Shown here: positions 10,945 through 22,065 of the stretch, one piece after another
Layout of the letters: the number at the start of each line of letters is the position of its first letter
Position numbering within the stretch: position 1 is the first letter of the stretch
Notes under the pieces: generated by a model
Seen by the model: the letters and a program-made list of their open reading frames with translations, nothing else
Told to the model about the DNA's origin: nothing
The model's database searches: none
Translations under genes and position numbers: made by a program
Source: Rhizodiscina lignyota
Taxonomy: Eukaryota; Ascomycota; Dothideomycetes; Aulographales; Rhizodiscinaceae
NCBI GenBank assembly: GCA_010015805.1
Contig: ML978121.1
Coordinates: 3,658,001-3,722,000, forward strand
Reading direction: 5' to 3'
DNA length: 64,000 nucleotides

Positions 10945-11492
10945 TCACCCACATCTTACGATTGAGTAGAGTCTCGAAACATGTGCATTTCTAAATGACG
11001 TGCACTCTGTTCTGAATCCCCGAGCCGAGTCCTCAATCCCACCCCCATCACGATTCTCATCGACCACAATAAACCCGCCGTAGTACCATTGGATGCAAAT
11101 GTAACGAGCCGTGAGGTCCTGCCAAATCTGCTGAGCTCCGATAGTAGCCATTTTGACCTTTTACGATCGGGTAAGAGAAACAATTTTCAAATTGGAGAAT
11201 TTGCATTTTGGAGTTCGGCACTGTCCACCGTCGTGCCTTCCGTAACAGCTCGCCCGGCTTCAGCACAACGGCGGTCTCCATGAAGGCTAATGGGCGAAAA
11301 GAACTTAGCTTGGAGATTGAGATGTTAAATGCATAGAGGATCAAAAATGTAAGGAGTGTGTAGATTATCGGGCTAATCTAATGATATAAACAATGTACAC
11401 GTCCATTAGGGTATTGGCCGTGAAGAGATGCAATACAAAAACGCCAGTGCCATGCAATACTGAAATGAAATATGCTGCTCGTCTCTTCCTCC
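10945..11492. other. Intergenic stretch downstream of the cupin gene
   Basis: Three overlapping minus-strand open frames (68-95 codons, between 10945 and 11344) occur in different phases without a recognisable domain. They could be the remains of a gene but I cannot support one. The last 150 bp are the 3' flank of the cupin gene. Confidence 0.35.
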
Positions 11493-12239
11493 TTAGTTCT
11501 TCTTGATGTGGCACTTGGCAAGGCAGCTCTCAACGCCCAGAGCGACGTTAGCAGGCAGCTTGTCCTTGAAGGCCTCGATGTCCTGGCCGTTAATGCTGTC
11601 CGTGCCCTGAAGGCCGAGGTCTGCGCTAAGAACAGACTCCTGAACGCTAAAGAGAGTCTGTGCCACCTGCTGGACACCGGGGTCCTCGCTGGCAAAGCCG
11701 GCAACGAAGATAGCTGAATCGCAGTCGGGGTTGAATTCGGTGTGGAGAGCGCCTTGCGGAAACACGGTCATCTGGAGCTTATCGAGCGTGTTGGTGATGA
11801 GCGGACCACCGTTCTCACCGATGAAGTTCGTGCCCAGGCGACCCTCAATGACAATGTTGATCTCAGACGAGCGAGGGTGGGTGTGCGGGGTGTTGAAGCC
11901 GCAGGGTCCCAGAAAGCCGACCGTCATACTGACGCCAGTGCCGATAAGAGCTGGGAAGAGCTTGCGATCGGAGCGGACTGTCATGCCGCCTTTGCCCTTG
12001 GTGATGCCACCCGGAGGGGCATTGAAGTCGAACTTCCAGTCCGAACCATCGTTCAGCAGAGCGAACCTGTCGACGGCAGTGGCAGCATTCTCGAGTTTGG
12101 TGATCAAATCGAGGTTGTTGGCGGTGGAGTTGCTTTCCGCTGGCCCTTCAGGAGCATCCACGGTTTGGTTTGTATTAAGCGGAGCTGCAAGAACAGCGCC
12201 GGAGAGGGAGAGAAGTGCAGCGATAGTGGAGAAATGCAT
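11493..12239 (-). CDS. Germin-like secreted cupin (spherulin-type)
   Basis: A single exon of 248 residues. Residues 1-18 are a signal peptide ending in VLA, so the mature protein is extracellular or in the wall. The germin cupin motif 1 is intact, with metal ligands H119, H121 and E126 in TPHTHPRSSE followed by a Gly at 133. Motif 2 (FPQGALHTEFN) supplies H166. Germins are Mn-binding oxidases or dismutases in plants; fungal relatives are secreted stress or sporulation proteins of mostly unknown activity. Several NxT/S sites lie in the spacer before the cupin barrel. Its 5' half and about 1.2 kb of upstream DNA are duplicated at 8.1-9.9 kb, where the other copy has lost the active site. Confidence 0.9.
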   Translation of the reverse strand: MHFSTIAALLSLSGAVLAAPLNTNQTVDAPEGPAESNSTANNLDLITKLENAATAVDRFALLNDGSDWKFDFNAPPGGITKGKGGMTVRSDRKLFPALIGTGVSMTVGFLGPCGFNTPHTHPRSSEINIVIEGRLGTNFIGENGGPLITNTLDKLQMTVFPQGALHTEFNPDCDSAIFVAGFASEDPGVQQVAQTLFSVQESVLSADLGLQGTDSINGQDIEAFKDKLPANVALGVESCLAKCHIKKN

Positions 12240-13515
12240 CTTGTTTGCTAGTGATGGTAGAGTTGCGAAAGTGAACGAGATTGATGAAAACGGGGATATG
12301 AGAGAATAGTCTGTTAGGAAATAATATTCTGTATGAAACTGTGAAGAAAGTTGTTGTTGGATGATGATCGATTTCTAGAGGAAGAATCGATCATACTTAT
12401 ACATATTTCTTCCTGGCTTGAGAATTGTCCGATATGTCTTCCAGAATGCTCCGCCCTTCACCGTATACGGTTACGGCGTACAGGCGGCGTCGCGGGTTCA
12501 ACGGTCGCTCGTGGCCACGATGACAATTTCGGTAAAGATCTAGATGATCCGGAGCCATGCGAGAACTATCTGGATGATTTTCATTTTCGTCTTGGCGGCG
12601 TGGCGAAGTGGCATGCATGCACAGTCGGTGCGCAGACTCGTGCCGATGACGACTGCGGAATCTATCTGCCATGCGACCGTTGTGGCAGCCTACTCCGCCC
12701 AAAGAGCATATTGATCAGTGTTTTTGCTGAAAATGGTAACTACCATGACTGCTCTAAGATGATCTAAGGACAGCCTCGGAAGGCCACGAGCCGATGTACA
12801 TACTGACTAGGGAGGCGCAGACAGGTTCGATAATCTCGAGACTTCACTGTGGCCCGTGGGTGGCACAGATTGTATCCTAATCTTCAGTTCCAAGTGATTC
12901 ATCCGCTCGTCGAGCACAGCAGGTCGAGAAGTTGGAAAGTCGGCGAGCGCAGTGAGATGCGGTGGAATGTTCCTCTTGCAAGCCTTCCGATAAAGTTGGT
13001 AACGGCGGTCGGGCGGTGTGCGGGCGGCCGGATCACCCCGCCTCACATTTGGAATTCTCATTGGCGCATCAAAGTTGATGTGCGCCCTAATTGTGTCTCG
13101 CTGGCAATCTGTGCGACGCAAAGCGCATGCTCAAGGCGCAAGAGAAGGTAGGCAATGTTGATGGAGATGGAAATAAAGTTTAGGCAGTCGATAAAGTTTG
13201 CCAGTCCAGCCCGAGAAAGTCGTGTGCTATTTTAGTGCTGACAGCGCCCCGTCGGGCGGTATGCAGGGTCCATAGGGCCAGCCAATCACCGTCGCTGGAG
13301 CCTCCCGGAGCCTCCCGCTGCCGATCTGTTCCTGAATTAGCTCGCGCACTCAGCATTTGACATCGCGAATGTGACGCCCGCACCTGATTTTGAGATCTGA
13401 CAAATGCTGCGGGGCGAGAAACAAGATGCGGCTCCGGAAGCTTAAGCATGACTAGTACTATTGCCCGTAAACGGATACTACAGTATTGCCCGTAAATGGA
13501 CTGCTCTCACACGAG
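11915..13515. repeat. Segmental duplication, copy B (with intact cupin)
   Basis: This is the counterpart of copy A (8122-9880). It runs from inside the cupin coding region (start of the metal-binding part) through the cupin promoter to about 13515, just beyond the 3' end of REV3. Block order is the same in both copies. Confidence 0.75.
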
Positions 13516-13574
13516 TCTGTTCCGTTAAGCCACCACGTGGGGACCCGAGAATATCATAAGGTCCATATCCATAT
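12240..13574. other. Cupin upstream region up to the REV3 3' flank
   Basis: No gene supported; open frames such as 12351-12767 plus are not conserved as reading frames in copy A. A 22-bp near-duplicate (TATTGCCCGTAAAYGGA at about 13459 and 13483) and a CCAAT motif at about 13280, also present in copy A, are visible. Confidence 0.4.
12395..12405 (-). promoter_or_regulatory. TATA-like element of cupin gene
   Basis: Reads TATGTATAAGT on the minus strand, 156 nt upstream of the cupin ATG. It is retained, with one change, at the matching place in the decayed copy. Confidence 0.35.
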
Positions 13575-13666
13575 ATATGTATTATTGACCTGTTCCGTCT
13601 ACCGTCTCAGATCATCATACATATGTAGTATTGACCTGTTCCGTCTACCATCTCAAGTCATCATCC
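13575..13666. repeat. 46-bp tandem duplication across the REV3 stop codon
   Basis: Units 13575-13620 and 13621-13666 are identical at 41 of 46 positions by eye. The second unit contains the REV3 stop codon (13645-13647) and the last seven codons. The first is in the 3' untranslated region. Confidence 0.8.
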
Positions 13667-16600
13667 ATGGGCAATGCTTCCAGGGCCGTGATCACATCGC
13701 CGACATTATCATCCGTGCTTCGAAGATGGGCACGCTCTCTGACTCGCGTGTAGAACACCGGACAGTCTCTACTGTCACACCTTACTTCCTCGCCGAACGC
13801 AAGACCAGCGCAGCTCTGGCACACCGCGTCGACGCGCTGAACTCTCATTTCAGCTTTCTGCAGGCGCCGGTTAAGGCTTAGCAGGGCTAATGGCTTGTCC
13901 TTCAAGCACTTCTTGCAAAGCGGTAGAAGAGCTACGTTCTTCGCAGTCGCTTTTACGGGTGGTAGCCGGTCTCTGCACAGAATACAAGCTGAACTTTTCA
14001 TGTAGTTCTCCAGCGTCCTTCTCATATTCCCACCGACCTGACCGAACGCGTTGGCTTGCGGGGCCGCAGAAACGGTTCGGATGCGCTGAACCTTCGGCAT
14101 CTCATCATACCAGCCGCGCACATTCGCCCCGACGAGATTGAATATTCTCTCCAGCGGAGGAATCAAGTTCTTGCTGATGTAGTACTCTGCATCCAACTCA
14201 AGATTGTCGTCGGTGAGCAGTGCCTCGGGCGCAATGCATCGGTCAATCAGCCTTGCACCCGGCGCACCAGTGACCACGACATACGGTATACGCTCGCCAT
14301 ACTGGGGTTCTGTACGGTGGTCATTCAGCATCCGTCGCGTCGCAATGAGCGCGCCAGGTGGAGGTGGCCCTTTGTCGGAGTATGATCCCAATTTGACTTC
14401 CCTGGCGAAGAGGAAATCCTGAATCGAGACGCGGCCGTTCATAATCTTCGTACATTGACGCTGGAAGTAACTCTTCACTTCGCTCAAGTCCTGACTGCGG
14501 AAGAGGATCTTGAGTGCCTTCTCTTCGATTTTCTGCTCAGCAGGAGTGCCGTCTCGTCGTACAGTCTCAATCCCTTTCGCATCGAACTCTGGCTCTTTCT
14601 GCGTCGGAGATTCGTACTTGAATCCGACATATCGCTTCTTGGCTAACAGCACGCAAGGGTGGTATACCTTTTCAAACTTGAGCTTCACCGGCTTCGGGTT
14701 AGCTTTCGTGACGGTATCCGCAATCTCGTTTCCAATCTGGAAAGCCTCTTCTCTGGTTCTTCCCTTGAGATAGACAAACAAAGAATCTGTATCGCCATAC
14801 ACGACTTCCGCGCCCCACCTGTTCACGGAGTGAATGAGCGCAATGGCTTTCTCCAGTGTCTCGCGTCCCGTCTGGACAATACTATCCGCAATCTCCGAAC
14901 ACGGCATGCGCCCCGAGAAACTCGCAGAAGTATATCCGTAGGTGACGTTCGCGATGAGCTTGAGCGCTAACTGTCTATTATTCAACAGCTGCTGGAGCGT
15001 CTTATCGTCCTTGTCGACCTTCATGCCACTCTTGACCATCACCCTGGTCTCCAAGATCTCGCCCAGCATCTTCGCGAGCAGCGACTTGCGCATCTCAGGC
15101 TTCACATACATGAGCCCATTCGGTGCGATGTTGATATAATCCTTGACTAGCTCAAGTAACCCCGGATCGCGCTTGAAGTCCGTAAATCCGAGCTTATTCT
15201 GGCCGCGCCACGAGACAATGCGGCCCAGACAGGTGGAATAGCAGTAGTTATATGCAATCATGACACTCGGATACAAGCTTTGAAAGTCCAGCACCAATAG
15301 CGGAGACGGGTAGAACGCGCTCTGCGGCTCCATGACGAGCGGTAGGCACTCTAGCGCATTCTGCTGCCCGATTTGTTTTCTCGAAGGCGACACAAGAATA
15401 TAGTTTTCCGGTTTCGCGATCCGAAACATCAAGCTCTCGACCTTGAACTGCGAGCCTCTGCTGAAGACAGAGAAGAAGTCAACTCCTAGTAGACGGGCTT
15501 GTTCGCTTGTACGCGCAATGAGCTCGTTTGTCTCGAGGATCTGCAGATTAAGCTGCACTCTCGATAAGAAGTACGACACCATCTTCGCCAAGTCGCGTGG
15601 CCGACCGTTCTGATACCAGCGTGTGAGATCTGCGAAGCTATAATGCGGGATGCGCTTATGCAGCACATGGAACACGACATTTTCCATTGTGTACTGCAGC
15701 AGATTCAGCTCTCCTCGCATCGCCCGCCAAATATTGATCATATGGCGTCCAGTGACACGAATCGTGCTCGTGTGCGTGAATCCCCAGCGATCTGCCTCCT
15801 TGCCGAAGCGACCGTGTGATTGGGACTTCATGCGTGAAAACTCATCGGGAAGGTTATACTCGTATTTCAAGCGAGCGCGCTCGATCAAGTAGCCCCATGA
15901 GCTGTTGTGCACTTCGTACCCAGTGAGGATATCTGGGTCATAGCCACGAACGATGTCCACCATTCGGTTGATGAGGTTGAGTTCGTCTTCCTCATACTCG
16001 ACAGCGACAGAGACTTGTCTGGATATCTTTGAAGCGATCCCATCTTCAGAGGAGAGTGCAAGAATTCCAAGTTTCAGACCATCGGGGTCGGTGTCCTCAT
16101 CATCATCGGATTGGATACACCAGAAGATCGCTGCTATCGGATCTTCGGCTGGATCCGGAACAAAAGTATCACGAGTATTGACGTGCACTTCAAGACTCAT
16201 GATACTCATGTATTGCGTCTCATGATGCACGCTGGTTGACTTGAGCTTCTGTGAATACTTGAAGCCGTGCTTATTCTTTTGCGTTGGGCCATCGATTTGC
16301 GAGAGTAGCACCTTCTGTCCGCCCGTTCTACTCTGCTGTCCCGGTGGTGCATTTGGTACATCTGCATCTGGATCAGCGTCGCCTCGTTGCTGTAATCTCT
16401 CTTGCTCCAGCCATTCTTGCACCTCTTCTGCTGTCGGCGGAGCATCGGCAATCTGCCAATTCCGCAATGTGCACTGTCTTCTTCGGCGACGAGCTTGCAA
16501 TTCCTCCTTGACTTTGTCAACAACCACCCCCGACCTCTCACCGTACGTAGCCAGTGAGGAACCAGTTGGATCGAAATCTGGCAGGTACGGTATCGTTGTG

Positions 16601-18667
16601 CTTTGTAGTTTGAATTCTCGCCCGGCGTACTCCCTAGGGCGCTCGGGGACGTCTCTCTCGTCGCTGTAGTAGGCATCCTGATAAAGGACAGGTGGCAGTC
16701 CCCAGTCCAACATTGTGTTTTGGACGGTCTCGGCTGAAGGAGGCAACTCTCCAAACAGCAGCATTGAATTTGAGCTCAGAAAAGAGCCATCCAACTTGGA
16801 CGCAAGCTTAAGAGCTTGTGATGAAACTTCAGGGCCAAGTGAGTTTTCACCAGTGCTAGTCGAAGATGCTGACTTTGAGACCGTCCAGGGCGTCGCAGGA
16901 GATTCCTCTGATGCAGCGTCTGTTTTGGTCGTTTTTGGTGTACGCTCTGCTTTCTGCGAGTTAGACCATTCGCTCCGCTGGCTAAGACGTAGCGCTGTAT
17001 CAGGATCCTGCGGATTTTTGACAACAGGAAATGATACAGTCGTTGGTCGGGAACGCCCATGAGCTTTGATACTACTTTGCGAGAGCTGTCCTAGGTCTGA
17101 CTTCAGGGGGCTGCTACTTTGAGAGGCCGTAAGATCGCTGTCACCCTTCAACAATTCACTGCTGGAATCTTGGAACGCTACTCGTTTGAGTGGCGAGGAA
17201 TCTATCCTTCTCTTCTTCAAGGGCCTGTCGCTCTCAATATAGTTGTCAACCTCGTCGGAGGATTTCAAAATGCCACTCTCGTTGCGTCGACTCCTGGAAC
17301 TGTTACTTTTCGGTCCACGCGCAATCTCTCTTAGTCGCTGTGACAGCGCAAGCTCCTCAGCGACCTCTTCGTCTGATATAATATCGTAATCCAAGAAAGC
17401 TATCTTCTTCTCATCAATCAACGCCTCAGAATTGGCATCCTCATCCCTCAGTTGTGTTTCCACGTCACTAGCCTGTTCGTGGCCAGCACGAAGCCTTTCG
17501 GAGAAGAGGTCTTCAACGCTCTCTAGTGCGGTTTTGACTTGATCCCCCAGTGTCGCAGGTTTGACGAAATCGTCGAAGCCAATAGTTGTGCCATCATTTC
17601 CGGTTTTCTCGCCTTTCACAAGATCATCCACTAACTCTCTATACTCGTCTTCGTGGATCCACCCCCATTTCTGGCTGCCTCGAGCATCTGCGGACATGCT
17701 GACAAGGACTTCCTTTGGAAATGGGCTGCTTGATGGATCTGTGATACCCATTCTCTTCTTGCGCCTCTTGGTCTCATCCTTCCAGAGCCCAGCCATCGAA
17801 TGTACAAATTTGTCCTCGGGGCCAAGGAGCTGGAAACGTTCGATGAAGTCGTGGTGGAGCGGTCGTTCGTGAACCTCATGTCGATTCAATATGTCCTCAA
17901 CACGGATATCAATTTCAATGGCGCAATGGCTCTGTCGCGGAAGATTATCAGGATTTGAAATCCATTCAGGCAGGATCGTCCTGTCATGCCAGCGATGCGC
18001 CAAGTTACTGAGCTCCATGTACTCCGGCACAGGGTCCCGGAATTTGACTATCGCGCAGTCAATGTAAGCGCACCCGTAAAGATTATAGTCGCACATCCAT
18101 TGCAGCAAGTATTGTAGGTGGCTTTCGTGGGGTTGGATGATCTGCTGCATGATGGCACCTTGGTACAGTAGATCCGCGAATCGCGTCGTATGCAGCGGGT
18201 TGAGGAGATATATCTTCAGGTAGAACTTGTAGCCGACATGGTAGCCGAAGAAAGGCACGCCCTTGACGAGGCAGATGTGGCCGACGAAGATAGCCTTGCC
18301 GTCGTAGGGATTGCGACGGTAGCTAATTGCCAGCGCATGGTCGATGCTCATGCGAAGGTCGCGAATGTATGCATTCACTACAGAGCATTAGCAAGCGATC
18401 CCAAGCTGCTATCCGAGAGATTCCACCATCTTCAGCTGCAAGACTGCCATTGTATTCTATGTACAGATATGGGAGCGCTCCATGGATATGCGCGCACACT
18501 TTCTGGCCAGTCTCGGTCGCGCCAAAGGCACGGATGACTGGCACTGCGGGCGCTTTTTTGCCTTGCGACAAACTTTGGCCGAAGAGATGAGGGTCGAATT
18601 GGGTAGGCGCCGCTTGGTAATGGTCGACGCAGTTCAGACGGAATCGGAATGGAAATGGCCCATCCAT
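13645..18667 (-). CDS. REV3: DNA polymerase zeta catalytic subunit
   Basis: Two exons, 18667-18427 and 18377-13645, split by a 49-bp intron (GTGGAA...CTGTAG) whose removal gives AAEDVNAYIRDL. The protein has 1657 residues. REV3 is the B-family polymerase that extends past DNA lesions in the nucleus together with Rev7, and it causes most damage-induced mutation. The N-terminal segment includes PVIRAFGATETGQKVCAHIHG. Polymerase motif A (DFQSLYPSV) is at about residue 1110, motif B (NRQLALKLIANVTYGYTSA) follows, and motif C (YGDTDS) is at about 1270, with both catalytic Asp regions present. The C-terminus has two cysteine clusters (CILC...CKKC and CQSC...C...C) for zinc and Fe-S binding. Residues about 300-650 are low complexity, as usual for Rev3. 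It is divergent from the FolB gene. Confidence 0.96.
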
Positions 18668-19237
18668 TTAGAAAAGGAGTAATATGAAAAGTTGCACGGT
18701 GAGAAGCAGCGCGTCATGTTGTAGTGTTCGAAGGCGAAAGTGGAGCGAGAGAATGCAGAAACGCGTGTAGATCGTGGCGTCGCTAAAGGCGTCAAGGTAA
18801 ACATGACTTGCATAAGAGAAACGTTCGTGCATGAAGGGTGGGTCTCTGGCTCCACGAACCCTAACCCTAGTCCAACGTTCATTTCTCTTTCCGAGCAAAG
18901 GTTTTGACATCATCCAAAACTCACGCAAGAACTCGCTACTCATAATTTCTGAACGAGATCGAGTACGGATGTGAGGGAACATCATTACGGTGTCAAATTT
19001 CGATTTAGTACTCGATCTAATCGGTTTCCTGACACTTAAAAATAACAATTCGTTCGTTCGTCCAGTGCCTGGCGTTAAGACTCAAAGGGAGACCTTTCAT
19101 CATTACCAAATCAAGTCACATACAGAGAGTCTCACGAGCGCTACACGCCGATTCTATTCATATCGGATGATTTTCTGGTTGAAGTTTATCCCTACTTCTT
19201 CCTCATTTCGTCGAGTAGTTCAAGATCGGATTGGAAA
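18668..19237. promoter_or_regulatory. Divergent promoter region of REV3 and FolB gene
   Basis: 570 bp between two start codons in opposite directions. Contains a double telomere-like motif, AACCCTAACCCTA, at 18857-18869 (telobox). Teloboxes bind Tbf1/Teb1-type factors in yeasts; the function here is inferred. Confidence 0.5.
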
Positions 19238-20154
19238 ATGGCGTTTGAGTGGCTACGCACGAAGGATGAACATTCAGTACGCTTCTCGCAACCGACAGAA
19301 GATACAATATTTCTACGCAATCTCACGCTATCGGCCATTGTCGGACTGGATGCTTGGCACCGCGAGGGTCGGGAACAGCCCGTGGTCATTGATCTCAGAG
19401 TCAGCTACGATCTCCGTGCCGCAGGGGCTTCGGACGCAGTCTCAGATACCGTTAGCTATTCTACCATAGCCAAACAACTACGAGCTACTGCGGCTGAAAA
19501 CAGCGAAAATGGTGGCAATATCTACGACCTCTCAATGAAGATATTGGAGGACATCCTTGACGTAGTTGACCCAAAATCGGAGACAACAGAAGATCAGACA
19601 CAGCATGATGTATATATTGGTATCAGGTTGCCCAGGGCGTCACTACTAGCAGAAGGAGGAATCGGATATAGTTATGCGGTTACGAAAGCGACCCGTTACA
19701 ATCTAAGGGACTACTCAGACAAGTTCTTCGTGGACGGCATCAAGATACCATGTATAATTGGTGTGAATCCACACGAACGGCTACAAAAGCAAAATGTCAT
19801 TGTAGACCTCACTTTCTGGGTTGTCTCTACGCACGAGAATGGACTCTTTCGCGATTACGGCGCAATAATCCAGAAAATCACGGACGTAAGTTTCCAGTGA
19901 TAATATATCCAACCCAGCTCAGTCCAACGCTAATAATGCAACAGGGTATCGGGAACTCATCGTATCAAACGCTCGAAGCGCTCGCGGCATTCATCGTCAA
20001 CGTCGCTTTCTTAACCTCAGGCTTCCAAGCCCTGACGGTCTCTGTACAGAAGCCCAGCGCTATCATAGATGTTGCTGGTTCTGGCGTCGAGATTACGCGA
20101 GATCGTTCATCATTCGAAGGTTCCTCGGGAAGCAGGCGGAATGAATCAATCTGA
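19238..20154 (+). CDS. Tandem FolB-domain protein (dihydroneopterin aldolase-like)
   Basis: Two exons, 19238-19885 and 19945-20154; 59-bp intron (GTAAGT...GCTAATAATGCAACAG). The protein has 285 residues. Two FolB-like modules can be seen: residues about 22-140 (FLRNLTLSAIVGLDAWHREGREQPVVIDL, then VSYSTIAKQL) and about 160-270 (FVDGIKIPCIIGVNPHERLQKQNVIVDL, then FRDYGAIIQKITD). FolB enzymes cleave 7,8-dihydroneopterin in folate synthesis. In fungi this activity normally sits in a trifunctional FOL1 protein with HPPK and DHPS domains. This protein has only the FolB part, so it may be a stand-alone aldolase/epimerase or a regulatory relative. Confidence 0.85.
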
Positions 20155-20674
20155 GGCAATCGCCCACAGGACAGAGTACCGCTGATTTTGAACTGGCTCA
20201 GGAATGGAATGAAGGCAGCGACATTGAAGAACTGGGCTGACGGGGTGGAGCACCATCCTTCCTACCCTATCCATAGTATGTTGACTGTGCACTTCAACAT
20301 TTCCAGAAAGGCTGCTTGCGACACGCATGGCTCGAGAGATGAGGTAGACAAGCCGGTGTTAGTGTCATCAAAGTGAATTGAATGCTTGTAGAGAGGGCTT
20401 GATTGCGGCTTCATTTGAGCTCATTCGCCTAGCTATCATACACTTTCAGATTCTGCTCCCAATCATTCCAAGATGGGAGCGTTTGCCTATCCGTAGACAC
20501 CAAAGACCTTTAAACGCCTAAAATCAACCCAATTTGGCCTAAGCTCGGTATTGTCGCCGTATGCCAGAAAACCCTCAAGACGAGCTCTTGTAGACGCCGG
20601 TAAACAGCCACCACATGCCTATATAGCCATCGGCTGGCGGGTCTCGGTCAGCAAAATGATCCTCCAGACCATGC
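20155..20674. other. Convergent 3' region
   Basis: Between the stops of the FolB gene and the minus-strand RNA-binding protein gene. No gene, repeat or RNA seen. Confidence 0.45.
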
Positions 20675-22065
20675 TCATTCCTGTCGTTGGCGCTTGTTCG
20701 GGTGGTTTCCCCAGTCACCGGCGCCCATGCCTCCCTGTCCGTTGAAGAACGCGGGATTGAAGTGTGGTTGCTGTTGCTGCGGGCCGCCGAAGCCACCTGT
20801 ATGAAGCCTTGTATTAGTATAACACTGTAATCCGATTTTAACAGTAAATGAGGGGAAGAGAAACTGACCACCCATCATTCCGCCCATCGGGCCTCCCATT
20901 CCCATGCCGCCCATACCCATTCCCATGTTGTTCATACCACCCATAGTGCCCATGCCCATGCCCATGTTGTTCATACCCCCCATACCACCGCGGCCGCCAC
21001 GCATCATTCCTCCGCCGCCACGGTTCATACCGCCCATGCCCATTCCGCCGCGGAAGTTGTTGTTGAATCCGCCCATACCCATGCCGCTGTTGAAGCCTCC
21101 GCCGCCCATGTTACCTCCCGGACCGCCGAAGCCGCCACCTTGGCCTCCCATACCCGGGCTCGAGAAGTTGCGGCCCTGGTTGAAGTTGTTCTGCATGCCG
21201 CCTCCACCACCGCGATTGAACGAACCACCTCTGTTGCCTCCGCGGAAGCCAGTGCCTTGGCTGAAGTTTCCGCGTCCAGTGGAGGAGCTCTGGTCGCGGC
21301 GGTTGGGGTTCTCCTTTGGAAGCGTCTTGTAAGGGTTATGCGCGGGGTGGAAGGTCGCGACGTGCTTGCGGCCGGCTGGGGCAGGCGTGCCGGTGCCAGA
21401 GGGGTTGGAATAAGAGTCGAGTTTGTGCTTGAGGGCTGTTGAGGCTTGAGGGCCGGCGAGGAGGACGAATACTTGTCTGTGATACAATGTCAGAGATAGT
21501 ACAGGAGAGAGTATAGACAGCGAAGTCGTGAGAAGACAAACCCTTTGCTCTTGCCATTGACCTTGTGCTCATTGAACGTCAACTCCTTCACCTCATCTTC
21601 TACGCCGGCTTGGTTCGCCCAGCCGCGCACGTCATCCTCATCCTGGTACCAGTGCAACTCGCTGATCAGCAACGCGTTCGTCGCGCCAGGCGCGATGTCT
21701 CGTCCATCTGTCTCGCCTTCCTTACGCTTTACGCCCTGCTGCACCGGCGCTCGCTTTGGCGGGCCTGAATGAGATGTGTCACCGGTTGTGCTCGAGATGG
21801 CTTGTGTCGACGCGTTGTTGCTCTGCAAGGCTTGGTTATCAACAGTTTGGCCTGAGTCGTAATTCTGCGACGTGTCGTTTGCAGGGGTGGCACTGTTGTT
21901 TGCCTCTTCGTAGGAGTTGTCGAGGGTCGTGGAGCGCGTGTCGGGTTCATTCTTCACCTCGGTCATTGCTGCTCCAGCAGACGCGTCTGCCTCGACCGGT
22001 TCAGGATAGTCTTGCACGTTGTCATCGCCGTAGATGTCAATGTCGAAGTTGTCGTCGTCAGCCAT
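20675..22065 (-). CDS. CFIm68/CPSF6-like RRM protein with Gly-Met-rich tail
   Basis: Three exons: 22065-21542, 21476-20869 and 20796-20675 (417 residues). Intron 1 is 65 bp. Intron 2 is 72 bp, a multiple of three without stops. The order is an acidic N-terminus (MADDDNFDIDIYGDD), a Ser/Thr/Asn-rich linker, an RRM at about 128-205 (NALLISELHWYQDEDDVRGW ... KSKGQVFVLL), then a long low-complexity region dominated by GGM, GMG, FN and RGG units, and a basic C-terminus NKRQRQE. The acidic DIDIYGDD start, the LLISELHW-type RRM and the Gly-rich tail fit the 59/68-kDa subunit of cleavage factor I, which acts in pre-mRNA 3' end processing in the nucleus. The tail is likely disordered and phase-separating (inference). 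Confidence 0.82.

Noticed and set aside
12351-12767. 138-codon frame in the cupin upstream region
   Set aside because: The matching region of duplication copy A is broken by stops and a 295-bp insertion, so the frame is not conserved as protein.
20904-21332. Pro/Met-rich plus-strand open frame
   Set aside because: It is the antisense of the Gly-Met repeats of the CFIm68-like gene.
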